Source of the DNA: Candidatus Binatia bacterium
GTDB lineage: Bacteria > Desulfobacterota > Binatia > UBA12015
Assembly: GCA_029248525.1 (NCBI GenBank)
Contig: JAQWJE010000043.1
Coordinates: 214,639 to 278,638, forward strand
Reading direction: 5' to 3'
Length of the DNA stretch: 64,000 nt
The stretch's first letter is position 1. Every line of letters starts with the position of its first letter. The notes under the pieces are model-generated. The model did no database searches, was not told the DNA's origin, and saw nothing but the letters and a program-made list of their open reading frames with translations. Position numbers and translations under genes: made by a program. Positions 25,962 through 34,678 of the stretch are shown here, piece after piece.

Positions 25962-28900
25962 ATGAAAACCTGCCCCGTTCGTTTATCAAGCTGTTTCGCT
26001 CGCCTGCAATTCGGCCTCGCTTTGCTCCTTCTGGCCACCGCGCAACTCGCGACGCCACTGGAGTCACGCGCAGGCAGTTTCGCCTCCAGCTGGAACTCGG
26101 GGAGCGGCTCACGAGCAACATTGAGTGGAAATGCCGAGGCCGTCAGCGCCAAGATCGTCCTGACGAGCAACTCGGGATCTGAATATGGCCGGGTTGTGAT
26201 CGATGACCTCGATCCGGGCCGAGCGGTAGATTCCTTCCACGGATGCACCACTCTATTTATCGGTTCTGGTCCTTCGGGAGCCGATGGCTTCTCGTTCAAC
26301 TTCGGGGACCCCAACAGCATTGTCAGCGACCCGGAAGGCGTGACCAATGGTCTCGCAGTCTCGCTTGACACTTATGATAACGGCAGCGGTGATGTCGCGG
26401 GTAAAATCGCGGCCTACTACGACGGCAGCTTGGTCGTCGAGGGCCCCTCCAAGAATTTGCGCACCGGAAACTTTGTTTCGCTATGCGTGGTGGTGCGCTC
26501 GAACGGCGAAATTAAAATCTGGCACGATGGCGCCGGTATTGTCGGCATCATCGGCTCGTGGACGCCGGTTGCCGGGAGGCGCTTCATCCTCGCCGCCTCC
26601 ACGGGTGGTCTCGCCGACGAACATACCATCGAGGATACCTCGATCGTCACCCACGTCGTCGGGGCCCCCCCCGAGCAATTCAATTCGACCGCGCCTCAAT
26701 CCGGTTGGAGTTACTTCGGTAATGCCCGACAAGACGATTTTTACCTCCGACTGACCGATAACGCGGGCAGCCAACAAGGCTCGGCAATCCTGGAAGATCA
26801 GAACCCAGGGCAGGCCATCGACAGCTTTGCCGCCTATTTTACCAAATATGCATGGAATGGCGGCGGTGCTGACGGGATCGGCTTTCGCTTCGGAGACCTC
26901 AGTGACGCGAGTTTCAACCAAAATGTCGGCCCCAGCGGCCTGACGATCGTCTGGTCGACCTACAACAACGATCGGATCCGGGCGTACTACGACGGGAACC
27001 TGATCGCCGAGTCCAGTCCCCGACAGCTTCGAGGACAGTGGACATATGCGCAGGTCGCGGTCGATCGCAACGGGCAGCTCGTCGTCGCCGATACCGCCGA
27101 CAACACGGCCGGGGCCCTGATCGAAGTGCAGATACCCGGCTGGGCACCGCAGGCTGGCTGGCGCTTCGGTTTCGGCGGAAGCACCGGAGGCATCAGCGAC
27201 GATCAGGCCATCGCACAGATCTCGATCCAGACCGGCAGCTGCGGCGACGGACTGCTCGATATCGGCGAGCAATGTGACGACTCCGGCAATTCCTGCTGCT
27301 CCGCTACCTGCGGATTCGAATCGACAGAAGCGACTTGCGGCGGGAGCGGCACAGAATGCACCCTTCAGGACACCTGTGACGGTGCCGGCAGTTGCGTCGA
27401 CAATGGGCATGAGGTTGTCGGAGCCAACTGCGGGGACGCCGGCGACGAGTGCACCATTCAGGACTCCTGCGACGGCAGCGGAACCTGCATCGACAATGGC
27501 TACCAAAACGTGGGCACGAACTGCGGCGATGACGGCAGCGAGTGTGTGATTCAGGATACCTGCGACGGCACGGGCTCCTGCACCGACAACGGAGTCGCCT
27601 CCCCGGGGACGGCCTGCGGTGTCGGCGGCAGCGAATGCATCCTTCAGGATACCTGCGACGCTTCGGGAATTTGTATCACCAACGGTTTCGAGGCCTCGGG
27701 GACTTCATGCGGAGATGCCTCGGATACCCAGTGCGACAACCCGGACACCTGTGACGGCAGCGGAACCTGCCAAGTTAATAACGCGGACACCGCAACCGCC
27801 TGCGGTGACCCCGGCAGCGCCTGCGTGATTCAGGACACCTGCAACGGCGCGGGCGGCTGCGCCGACAACGGCTATGTCTCGGGCGGCACCGCGTGTGGAG
27901 ACCCCAGCGACACGGAATGTACGAATCCCGACACCTGCGATGGTCTCGGAACCTGTCAGGATCGACATGCACTTGTGGGCGCCAGCTGCGGCGACGCCGG
28001 CACAGAATGTACGTTCCAGGATACCTGCGACAGTTCGGGAAGCTGCACCGATGGCGGGCATGCAATTATCGGAACCGCCTGCGGCGACAATGCTGACACC
28101 GAGTGCACGGATGCCGACACCTGCAACGGCTCCGGCAGCTGCGAGGCTAACCACGCTCCGCCTGCGACCAGTTGTGGCGACAGCGCAGACAACGAATGCA
28201 CAGATCCTGACACCTGCAACGGCTCCGGCAGCTGCGAGGCTAACCACGCTCTGGCTACGACCAGTTGTGGCGACAGCGCGGATGACGAGTGCACCGATCC
28301 TGATACCTGCGACGGGTCCGGTAGTTGCGAGGACAACCACGCCGCGGCCGCTACCAGTTGTGGCGACAGCGCCGATGACGAATGTACCGATCCGGACACC
28401 TGCGACGGGGCCGGTAGCTGCGAAGACAACCACGCCGCGGCCGCTACCAGTTGTGGCGACAGCGCCGACAACGAGTGCACCGATCCCGACACCTGCGACG
28501 GCTCCGGTAGTTGCGAGGAGAATCACGCAGCGGCCGCCACCAGTTGTGGCGACAGCGCCGACGACGAGTGCACCGATCCCGATACCTGCGACGGCTCCGG
28601 TAGTTGCGAGGCAAACCACGCGGCGGCCGCCACCAGTTGTGGCGATAGCGCCGACGATGAATGTACCGACCCGGACACCTGCGACGGCTCCGGTAGTTGT
28701 GAAGCAAACCACGCAGCTGCAGCGACCAGTTGTGGGGAGGCCGCCGGAGATTGCGATCTTGCCGACACCTGTGACGGCTCTGGCGCCTGTGCGGATAATG
28801 GCTTCGCGACGGCCGGGAGCAGCTGCGGGAACTCTGCGGACACTGCCTGCAGCAATCCCGATACCTGTGATGATAGCGGCAATTGCGAAGCGAACCACGA

Positions 28901-30143
28901 GTCGGACGGAACGACTTGCCGAGGACCCAGTGGTAGCTGCGATGCGACTGAGGTTTGCGCTGGCGGCGCCTGCCCTGCCGACGAGGACCTGCCCGACGCG
29001 ACGGCATGCGACGACGCAAATCCATTGACCAGCGGCGAGAGCTGTGACGTCGGTATTTGCTCATGCGCTCCGGGCGCCTGTGATTTCAACTGCGGCGACG
29101 GACTCCAGGATGCAACGGAAGAATGCGATGACGGCGGCAATATCGACGGCGACGGCTGTTCGGCGGTTTGCACAAATGAAGCCGGTTGCGGCAATGGGGT
29201 GACCGACAGCGGCGAGACCTGCGATGATGGCGACACCAACAACGGGGATGGCTGCTCCAGTCGCTGTCAGATCGAAGCCACGCAGTCCAAAGACCAGCAG
29301 AAATGCATCAATATCGTCAACGGATTGACAGTCAAGATCGCTCAGGCGCAGGGCAAGGAAAATTTGATCTGCATAAAGAATGGTGGACGCGGAAAACTTC
29401 CCGAGAACCAGACCATCACTGCATGCCTGACCGCGGATGTGAAAGGAAAGGTCGCGAAAGCAGCCAATAAGCTCAAGGTGGCTCAAGAAGGAGAGATCGA
29501 CGATCCTTCCAAGACCAAATGCCCCGAAGAACCCAACTTCGCCTACGTGGATGACGCCACCATTTCCACCGAAGTTACGGCGTCAGCCCGGGATTTCCTC
29601 AGCGATATCCTGGGGCCTGATGCTGATGCCACGGCGGTCGACTTGACCGACAAGACCCTGAAGAAGGCCGGCGTCTGTCAGCAGACCCTGATCAAAACAG
29701 CCGACAAAGTGCTGCTTTTCCAGATGAAGGAATTCACAGCCTGCAAAAAAGCGCAGCTGAAATCTTCCGAGAATCCGATTATCTCCGCCGAATCGCTGGA
29801 AGGCTGCTTCGCTGATGTTGCGGCGGATGCAAAGGGCAAAGTCGAGAAAGCGCGTCTCAAGATCGTCGATCTCTTCGGGAAAAAATGTACTCCCTTCACC
29901 GTCGGGCTGACGGATGTTCTGGACGGCCCATGTGCTCAAAATGCTGTCGATATCGATGGCTTCTCGAGCTGTGTGGTCGCGACCGGGCGATGTCGCACCT
30001 GCCAGATCTTCAACGCTGCTGACAATCTGGAGTATGATTGCGACACCTTCGACGACGGCTCGAGCAATAACAGCTGCATCGCTTCCGTTGCGGGATCACC
30101 GTCGGGTGCATTTCTCGATGGAGTGCACGCGATTCACTTCTAA
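25962..30143 (+). CDS. Giant secreted protein: two lectin-like modules, 17-unit Cys-rich stalk, DUF4215 repeats, Cys-rich helical C-terminus
   Basis: 1393 residues. ATG 25962 has an AGGAG site nine bases upstream and gives a signal peptide; the longer frame from 25920 does not. Two lectin-like modules occupy about 30-215 and 220-410 (GADGFSFNFGD with SLDTYDNG, then GADGIGFRFGD with STYNND). From about 426 a CGDG unit leads into about 17 tandem units of 30-31 residues with the pattern C-x6/7-C-x5-C-x5-C (for example CGDSADDECTDPDTCDGSG). Two CGDG...CDDG units follow near 1045-1100. Residues about 1110-1380 form a Lys/Ala-rich helical domain with spaced cysteines, clearly homologous to the N-terminal domain of the chitinase at 54,801. 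No enzyme motif seen. Probably a surface fibre or adhesin. Confidence 0.85.
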   Translation: MKTCPVRLSSCFARLQFGLALLLLATAQLATPLESRAGSFASSWNSGSGSRATLSGNAEAVSAKIVLTSNSGSEYGRVVIDDLDPGRAVDSFHGCTTLFIGSGPSGADGFSFNFGDPNSIVSDPEGVTNGLAVSLDTYDNGSGDVAGKIAAYYDGSLVVEGPSKNLRTGNFVSLCVVVRSNGEIKIWHDGAGIVGIIGSWTPVAGRRFILAASTGGLADEHTIEDTSIVTHVVGAPPEQFNSTAPQSGWSYFGNARQDDFYLRLTDNAGSQQGSAILEDQNPGQAIDSFAAYFTKYAWNGGGADGIGFRFGDLSDASFNQNVGPSGLTIVWSTYNNDRIRAYYDGNLIAESSPRQLRGQWTYAQVAVDRNGQLVVADTADNTAGALIEVQIPGWAPQAGWRFGFGGSTGGISDDQAIAQISIQTGSCGDGLLDIGEQCDDSGNSCCSATCGFESTEATCGGSGTECTLQDTCDGAGSCVDNGHEVVGANCGDAGDECTIQDSCDGSGTCIDNGYQNVGTNCGDDGSECVIQDTCDGTGSCTDNGVASPGTACGVGGSECILQDTCDASGICITNGFEASGTSCGDASDTQCDNPDTCDGSGTCQVNNADTATACGDPGSACVIQDTCNGAGGCADNGYVSGGTACGDPSDTECTNPDTCDGLGTCQDRHALVGASCGDAGTECTFQDTCDSSGSCTDGGHAIIGTACGDNADTECTDADTCNGSGSCEANHAPPATSCGDSADNECTDPDTCNGSGSCEANHALATTSCGDSADDECTDPDTCDGSGSCEDNHAAAATSCGDSADDECTDPDTCDGAGSCEDNHAAAATSCGDSADNECTDPDTCDGSGSCEENHAAAATSCGDSADDECTDPDTCDGSGSCEANHAAAATSCGDSADDECTDPDTCDGSGSCEANHAAAATSCGEAAGDCDLADTCDGSGACADNGFATAGSSCGNSADTACSNPDTCDDSGNCEANHESDGTTCRGPSGSCDATEVCAGGACPADEDLPDATACDDANPLTSGESCDVGICSCAPGACDFNCGDGLQDATEECDDGGNIDGDGCSAVCTNEAGCGNGVTDSGETCDDGDTNNGDGCSSRCQIEATQSKDQQKCINIVNGLTVKIAQAQGKENLICIKNGGRGKLPENQTITACLTADVKGKVAKAANKLKVAQEGEIDDPSKTKCPEEPNFAYVDDATISTEVTASARDFLSDILGPDADATAVDLTDKTLKKAGVCQQTLIKTADKVLLFQMKEFTACKKAQLKSSENPIISAESLEGCFADVAADAKGKVEKARLKIVDLFGKKCTPFTVGLTDVLDGPCAQNAVDIDGFSSCVVATGRCRTCQIFNAADNLEYDCDTFDDGSSNNSCIASVAGSPSGAFLDGVHAIHF
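28074..28724 (+). repeat. Seven tandem 93-bp coding repeats
   Basis: The phrase ACCAGTTGTGG recurs exactly every 93 bases (28167, 28260, 28353, 28446, 28539, 28632, 28725), and the preceding unit starts at 28074. Each unit encodes 31 residues with four cysteines. Neighbouring units of the same stalk are 30-31 residues long but much more diverged at DNA level, so these seven look recently amplified or homogenised. The array stays in frame throughout. Confidence 0.95.
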
Positions 30144-30156
30144 TACCAAACACCGA

Positions 30157-30187
30157 CGCCCCGCCTCCCCGGAGTGCTGGCGGGGCG
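30157..30187 (+). terminator. Hairpin after the 25,962 gene
   Basis: Nine-base perfect inverted repeat CGCCCCGCC (30157-30165) / GGCGGGGCG (30179-30187) with a 13-base loop, 14 bases after the TAA stop of the giant stalk protein. Likely an intrinsic terminator, although the following bases are not T-rich. Confidence 0.6.
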
Positions 30188-30226
30188 CTTGCGAATCCCG
30201 GCCTCGATCATGCTAAGGGAAGTCGT

Positions 30227-30835
30227 ATGAAATCCAAGTACACTTTGATTCGAGATGATCTTCTTCGCGTGCTTCTAGTGGTGACCTGCGCCGTTTCACT
30301 GGCCGCTTGCGCAGCCGCACGGCACCCCGACAGCTCTGGCGTTGTGCAATCCGGCACGCTTGAGGAAGCCACAGTCGAGGCCGTGGCCACGGTCGAAAAG
30401 GTCGATACTTCGACCCGCGATATCACCGTCAAAATGACGGATGGCAGCAGCAACGTGATCCATGCCGGCCCCGATGTCGTCAACTTCGACCAGATCGATT
30501 CCGGTGATCAGATCCGGGTCGTCTACTACGAATCCGTTGCCTATGACGTAAAGGTTCCCGGGGCAGCAACGCCCGGAGTGACGATGACCGGTGGCGCCGA
30601 AAGAGCCGCCGCGGGACAAAAGCCCGGGACGATGGGCGCGCGCGTGATCACGGTGACCGCAACCATTGACAAGATTGATCGGGATCCCGACTCGGTGACC
30701 TTGCGGGGCGCGGATGGCAAGACAAGAACCGTGCAGGTGCGGAACCCCAAGAACCTCGAGAACCTCAAGGTCGGCGACCTTGTAGAAATCACTCTCAGCC
30801 AGGCTATGGCTGTCGTTGTCGAAGAAACCAAATAG
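30227..30835 (+). CDS. Lipoprotein with two similar small beta domains
   Basis: 202 residues. A long n-region (MKSKYTLIRDDLLR) precedes a hydrophobic segment and the lipobox SLAACAAA. The mature part has two copies of a similar module of about 55 residues: VATVEKVDTSTRDITVKM ... SGDQIRVVYYESVAYDV, and VTATIDKIDRDPDSVTLRG ... VGDLVEITLSQAMAVVVEE. Each looks like a small five-stranded barrel (OB-like), separated by an Ala/Gly/Pro-rich spacer. Such proteins are common envelope lipoproteins of unknown role. A single gene, 83 bases after the stalk protein stop, with the hairpin in between. Confidence 0.8.
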   Translation: MKSKYTLIRDDLLRVLLVVTCAVSLAACAAARHPDSSGVVQSGTLEEATVEAVATVEKVDTSTRDITVKMTDGSSNVIHAGPDVVNFDQIDSGDQIRVVYYESVAYDVKVPGAATPGVTMTGGAERAAAGQKPGTMGARVITVTATIDKIDRDPDSVTLRGADGKTRTVQVRNPKNLENLKVGDLVEITLSQAMAVVVEETK

Positions 30836-30994
30836 ACGCAGGAAATCGCAGCGCCTCTCGACACCCCGTTGGGCGGCGCTGCATCCAGCGCCGACCGCCG
30901 TGGCTGTGCGGCCCGAATTATCTTCGCTCAGGACTTTGGATTCCGGGTCTATCGGAAGACGCTCGCCGCGGGTTCATCCGGTAGTCCACCGTCT

Positions 30995-32242
30995 TCAGAT
31001 CTCCGACGCCACCCCAAAGCGCTCCTGATATCCGAGGTATTTGGCTCTTTCGGTCCCCAGCTCAAGCCCGGTATCGGCAAAGCCGTATTGGTGGAGACCA
31101 TGCTTGTCCTGCGGCCGCTTCGCCAGAAAACTCTCGATCCCGTCGAGCACGCTCGCGTGCAGATCGATGCCCAGCCAGGCGTACAAACGCGAAATCGAAC
31201 CGGAGGGATCGGCGAGCAGCTCGGGATAGCGGATATCAAAGATCTGATCTTCCGGAAGCAATCCGGCCGACCGCTGCTCTACAACACGCTGCACCAGCAT
31301 TTCGTACCCCAGCGACATCTGCCAGACCACCGAGGCATAGTCGACGGATCGACTCCGCATTCCGCGCAGCGTCGCCATGAGATTTGTCAGAGAGCCCAAA
31401 ACCTGGAGCGGGTCTCGATGCGTGATGACAACGCGCGCATCCGGGTAGACCGCAAAGAGCTCGGGCAACTGAGAAAGATGTGACGGCGCCTTCAACACCC
31501 AACGGTCCAAACGGTGGCGCGATTGCAACAACTGCAGCAATCGTCGATGCGCCTGATAGGAGGCCAACTTGTCGGTGGTGGACATCCATGCCGAATAACT
31601 CGGGATTTCGAAAGCACCCGAGAACAAATCGGTCGCGAATTCCTGTGCCAGCAGAAAAATACACTCGGTAGGCAGGTTGCCGGCATTTTCATGCATCGCG
31701 GGAAACGACGGCACGATCTCGTCCATGATACGAATCTCGCGGTCCGCCTTCTCGATGCGCGGATCGGTCAAAAAACTCGCTGTCTCCGGTGGTGGCGCGG
31801 GATACATCGTCTCCCAGAGCATCGGAACACGGTTGCGGGGATCCTGGGTCAAGAGTTCGTGCAGAAATGTCGTTCCCGTGCGCGCCAACCCGGTAATGAA
31901 AACCGGCGCCTCGACAGGTTCCTCGAGGATCTCGGGCTGCGCACGCAAGGTATCCCGGATCTGCAATCGCGTCTGGAGGATGCGCTGAATTTCCTGCCGC
32001 GCCAACAGGCGTCCGAGAAAGCTCAGCTCGGCCTCGGCTTCGAGAGCTTGCAGCAGGCGCCCTAACCCGTCGCGGAACCCCTCGTCCCCGAAGTCCGAAA
32101 AGCCGGTGGCATTTTCTGCGGCAGCGAGGACCTCGGACTCTTGCAGCGAAATCATCTCGGCCATGGCGGCATTGCCCAGATTATCCCCCAGGGCATTAAA
32201 ACTCTCGACCCATGAGGCCTGCGGTGTCGGCGTCCATCCCAT
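30995..32242 (-). CDS. Sulfotransferase (Sulfotransfer_3-type)
   Basis: 415 residues if started at ATG 32242, which has a GGGAG site nine bases upstream. The reading frame continues to 32350, but that would overlap the divergent 32,337 gene. The PAPS loop is VFITGLARTGTTFLHELL at about residues 112-130, with a helical N-terminal region before it. The 3'-phosphate region is ARVVITHRDPLQVLGSLTNL. Length and layout match the large sulfotransferase group common in actinobacteria and deltaproteobacterial lineages, thought to modify lipids or other hydrophobic hydroxyl compounds. The acceptor is unknown. Head-to-head with the DUF1214-like gene, so the 94 bases between may hold both promoters. Confidence 0.9.
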   Translation of the reverse strand: MGWTPTPQASWVESFNALGDNLGNAAMAEMISLQESEVLAAAENATGFSDFGDEGFRDGLGRLLQALEAEAELSFLGRLLARQEIQRILQTRLQIRDTLRAQPEILEEPVEAPVFITGLARTGTTFLHELLTQDPRNRVPMLWETMYPAPPPETASFLTDPRIEKADREIRIMDEIVPSFPAMHENAGNLPTECIFLLAQEFATDLFSGAFEIPSYSAWMSTTDKLASYQAHRRLLQLLQSRHRLDRWVLKAPSHLSQLPELFAVYPDARVVITHRDPLQVLGSLTNLMATLRGMRSRSVDYASVVWQMSLGYEMLVQRVVEQRSAGLLPEDQIFDIRYPELLADPSGSISRLYAWLGIDLHASVLDGIESFLAKRPQDKHGLHQYGFADTGLELGTERAKYLGYQERFGVASEI

Positions 32243-32336
32243 GCCACGTTTCTCCCAGAGTGCCGCGCCCGCGACAAGAGATTCGGGCCCGCATGCTCGA
32301 TTTGGCAGCGGACTCATCCAGTGATTTAAAGGCGCC

Positions 32337-33470
32337 ATGCACGACCGCATCGAAGCAGTCCATAAAAAATGGCTCGCGGCTCAGGAAAAAGTCGTGAACA
32401 TCATGCAAACGACGGCCCCGGCAGACTCGCCCGTGGATCTCGCCGAGGGCATCCGCTGGGCCGGGCGCCTCACCAGTATCGCGCAGGACTGGATTCTGGA
32501 AAAAAACGACCCACTCCATCCCGTGCTTTTTCTGCAGCAGGGCCCCTACCGTAAGTTCATCGTCGACAACCCGGACGTGAACTACCATTTCTGCGTCCTC
32601 GACGATGATCAGATCTACCGACTGTCGGGATCGCGCGGAGACGCACCTTATATCGGCCTGACCCTGGGGACAGACGTGTATCATTGGGGTTCGCCGGGCG
32701 GCGGCGCGATGGGGACTCTGGAGCAATCTCATATCGACGCCTTTACTCTGGACGCCGGCGGGAATTTTTCCATCACGATCGGAGGGCCGCCACTGGCAGA
32801 AAACTGGATGCCCCTGCCAGCCACCACACAGCATTTGGCCATCCGGGAGACCTTCACCAACCGCGACACCCAACAGCCCGCCGATCTGGAAATCGAACGT
32901 CTCGGCGAGCCTCTACCAGCGCCCCGACTGGAACTCGACGCATTTCTGGAAAAGATGGAGACCGCATCCAACTTCATGCCTTTTGTCGCCGATGTCTGCG
33001 TCGGCATGTATGCGGGCACCGCTGCGAATCTCAACCAGATCGGTGGCGGCACCGGGGCCGAGCACGTCGAGGAACAGGACGACGAAGTCGAAAGCCACTG
33101 CAACACCGAGATGGCCTATATGGGCGGTCGGTGGAAACTGAATCCGGGCGAAGCTCTCGAGGTCGTCATTCACCCGCCGCGACGCCCTTTTGTCTATTGG
33201 GGCCTGACCTTGGTAAACCCGTGGTGCGAATCCTACGACTATCGGTACGCGCGCACCTGCACCAACAACGGCACCGCCACCTGCGAAGCAAACGGCGATT
33301 GGCGGTTGGTGATTGCAGCCGAAGACCCGGGCGTTGCGAATTGGCTCGACACCGGCGGACGGCTCGAGGGGAAAGCCCTACTTCGGTGGTGCCTGGCCCC
33401 GGGCGCGCCACAGCCGACATGCACACTTACCACCCTCGACGCCATCCGGCGCGGAAACAATCACGCTTGA
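32337..33470 (+). CDS. DUF1214-domain-like protein
   Basis: 377 residues, no signal peptide, so probably cytoplasmic. The N-terminal part is helical (WLAAQEKVVNIMQTT). The middle has a beta-rich section with GGNFSITIGGPP and NWMPLPATTQHLAIRETF, which is the block I associate with DUF1214 proteins (a Trp-containing NW.P...... R.T/Y element). The C-terminal segment VYWGLTLVNPWCESYDYR and NGTATCEANGDWRLVIAAED repeats a similar theme. Function is not established for the family as far as I know; members are often next to lipid and steroid metabolism genes. It is divergent from a sulfotransferase. Confidence 0.65.
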   Translation: MHDRIEAVHKKWLAAQEKVVNIMQTTAPADSPVDLAEGIRWAGRLTSIAQDWILEKNDPLHPVLFLQQGPYRKFIVDNPDVNYHFCVLDDDQIYRLSGSRGDAPYIGLTLGTDVYHWGSPGGGAMGTLEQSHIDAFTLDAGGNFSITIGGPPLAENWMPLPATTQHLAIRETFTNRDTQQPADLEIERLGEPLPAPRLELDAFLEKMETASNFMPFVADVCVGMYAGTAANLNQIGGGTGAEHVEEQDDEVESHCNTEMAYMGGRWKLNPGEALEVVIHPPRRPFVYWGLTLVNPWCESYDYRYARTCTNNGTATCEANGDWRLVIAAEDPGVANWLDTGGRLEGKALLRWCLAPGAPQPTCTLTTLDAIRRGNNHA

Positions 33471-33480
33471 GCCCGCTTGC

Positions 33481-33500
33481 CCCCGGAACAGCTCCCGGGG
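33481..33500. terminator. Short hairpin in convergent gap
   Basis: CCCCGG (33481-33486) pairs with CCGGGG (33495-33500) across an eight-base loop, ten bases after the DUF1214-like gene stop and in the gap before the convergent methyltransferase gene. The stem is only six bases and no T tract follows, so this is a weak call. Confidence 0.3.
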
Positions 33501-33620
33501 ACACAACTACACGGAACGTGCAGGCCCAGCGTGCGGCGGCTTCCGGGCAAACCCGCCGCGGTTCAAGATCGGCTCGGTGAAGCTCGCCTCGGTGCAATCT
33601 CAGGGAGGGAAAAGCCCGGC

Positions 33621-34616
33621 TCAGGAGACGCCTCCTGAAGTATCGGCGGACGTTTTATGCAATTCGGCCACCACCATAAAGGGACCCTTGGGGCTATCGC
33701 TTCCGAGGAAATGGCTGGTCGCACAGTGCCAGCCGTCCGCGACCAGAAACTGCTCGAGAACCGATTCCCAGTCTTCGGCAAACGGGAGAGAAAAGCCCAG
33801 ATTTTCGTCCGTAGCTTTCAGAAGCTCTTTCGCTGGACCCTTTTTCCCCAACTGCACCATGCGATCGCTGTAGAGATCACAAGCAATCACACTGCCGGCG
33901 CCTGCATGCGCGCGGATGTCGGCAAGTGTTCTGCGGACATCGGACTCGGCAAGATACAGGGTCACTCCCTCCCATAAAAACAGGGTGGGCTGCTGCGGAT
34001 CATACCCGGCGGCCGCCAGCTGCTCGAAGAGATTGTCGCTCTCGAAGTCGGTGGTCACAAACGTGACGTGATCGCGGGAAAGCCCGGCTTGGTCTAGACA
34101 CGCAATCTTCAACGCCTGCGTCACAGGCAAATCGACTTCGAAGAATCGTAACTCTTCCCGGCGCATCGGCCCGTAAGCGCGCGTGTCATAGCCTGCCCCC
34201 AGAAAGACGACCTGGCGCATCTCGAGCGCAGCCCTTTCCAGAATCTCATCGAGAAAGCTGGTCCTTGCGGTGATCATCTGTCCCAGAGTTTCCTTCCCCG
34301 GCGCGACCACCGTGGGGTAGAGGATCGACCGCCCGGCAAGCCAATAGTAGACGGTCTGAGGCCACAGCATGAATCGAGTCAGCCGGAGCGAAAAGTTGGG
34401 CAGCACACGCGACAAGGCCAAGGTGGCTTCATCCTGGCGAAGACCGAAGAGGTGCATATGAACACGCCCTCCCAGTACCTCGATGCCCGTCTGGGAAACC
34501 CCGACCCGACGACTGACCATGATCTGATAATAAGAAAAAATCAGAGCGGCCACGATCAACAGAGGCAGGAGCACAATCTGGATTGGCAGGTAGACCAAAA
34601 ATGCAAGGACTCGCAT
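33621..34616 (-). CDS. Class I SAM-dependent methyltransferase, LCM/TIGR00027 type, with N-terminal membrane segment
   Basis: 331 residues. The SAM-binding motif is VVFLGAGYDTRAYG, with the acidic motif II ELRFFEVDLPVTQALK and downstream VTFVTTDFESDNL and PTLFLWEGVTLYL, all typical of the leucine-carboxyl-methyltransferase-like family. That family includes putative O-methyltransferases in mycobacteria and related groups; substrates are mostly unknown. An unusual point is the very hydrophobic first 30 residues (VLAFLVYLPIQIVLLPLLIVAALIF), a predicted membrane anchor. It is 62 bases downstream of the acetoacetate-CoA ligase on the same strand and may be co-transcribed with it. Confidence 0.9.
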   Translation of the reverse strand: MRVLAFLVYLPIQIVLLPLLIVAALIFSYYQIMVSRRVGVSQTGIEVLGGRVHMHLFGLRQDEATLALSRVLPNFSLRLTRFMLWPQTVYYWLAGRSILYPTVVAPGKETLGQMITARTSFLDEILERAALEMRQVVFLGAGYDTRAYGPMRREELRFFEVDLPVTQALKIACLDQAGLSRDHVTFVTTDFESDNLFEQLAAAGYDPQQPTLFLWEGVTLYLAESDVRRTLADIRAHAGAGSVIACDLYSDRMVQLGKKGPAKELLKATDENLGFSLPFAEDWESVLEQFLVADGWHCATSHFLGSDSPKGPFMVVAELHKTSADTSGGVS

Positions 34617-34678
34617 AGCCCAGATGTAGCGCGGCGACCATGTTTTTCAAACCCGGCGCGCCGTCTCGAACGCGCGAT

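Noticed and set aside
28074..28724. Regular repeat array considered as a CRISPR
   Set aside because: Units are directly adjacent, 93 bases long, in frame and coding; there are no unique spacers and no cas genes.
27705..28898. Long minus-strand reading frame of about 397 codons opposite the Cys-rich repeats, plus a plus-strand frame at 27,874-29,028
   Set aside because: Both are frame shadows of the periodic G+C-rich array: repetitive Val/Ala/Gly or Pro/Thr/Ala sequence without start signals or domains, while the Cys-patterned frame is plainly coding.
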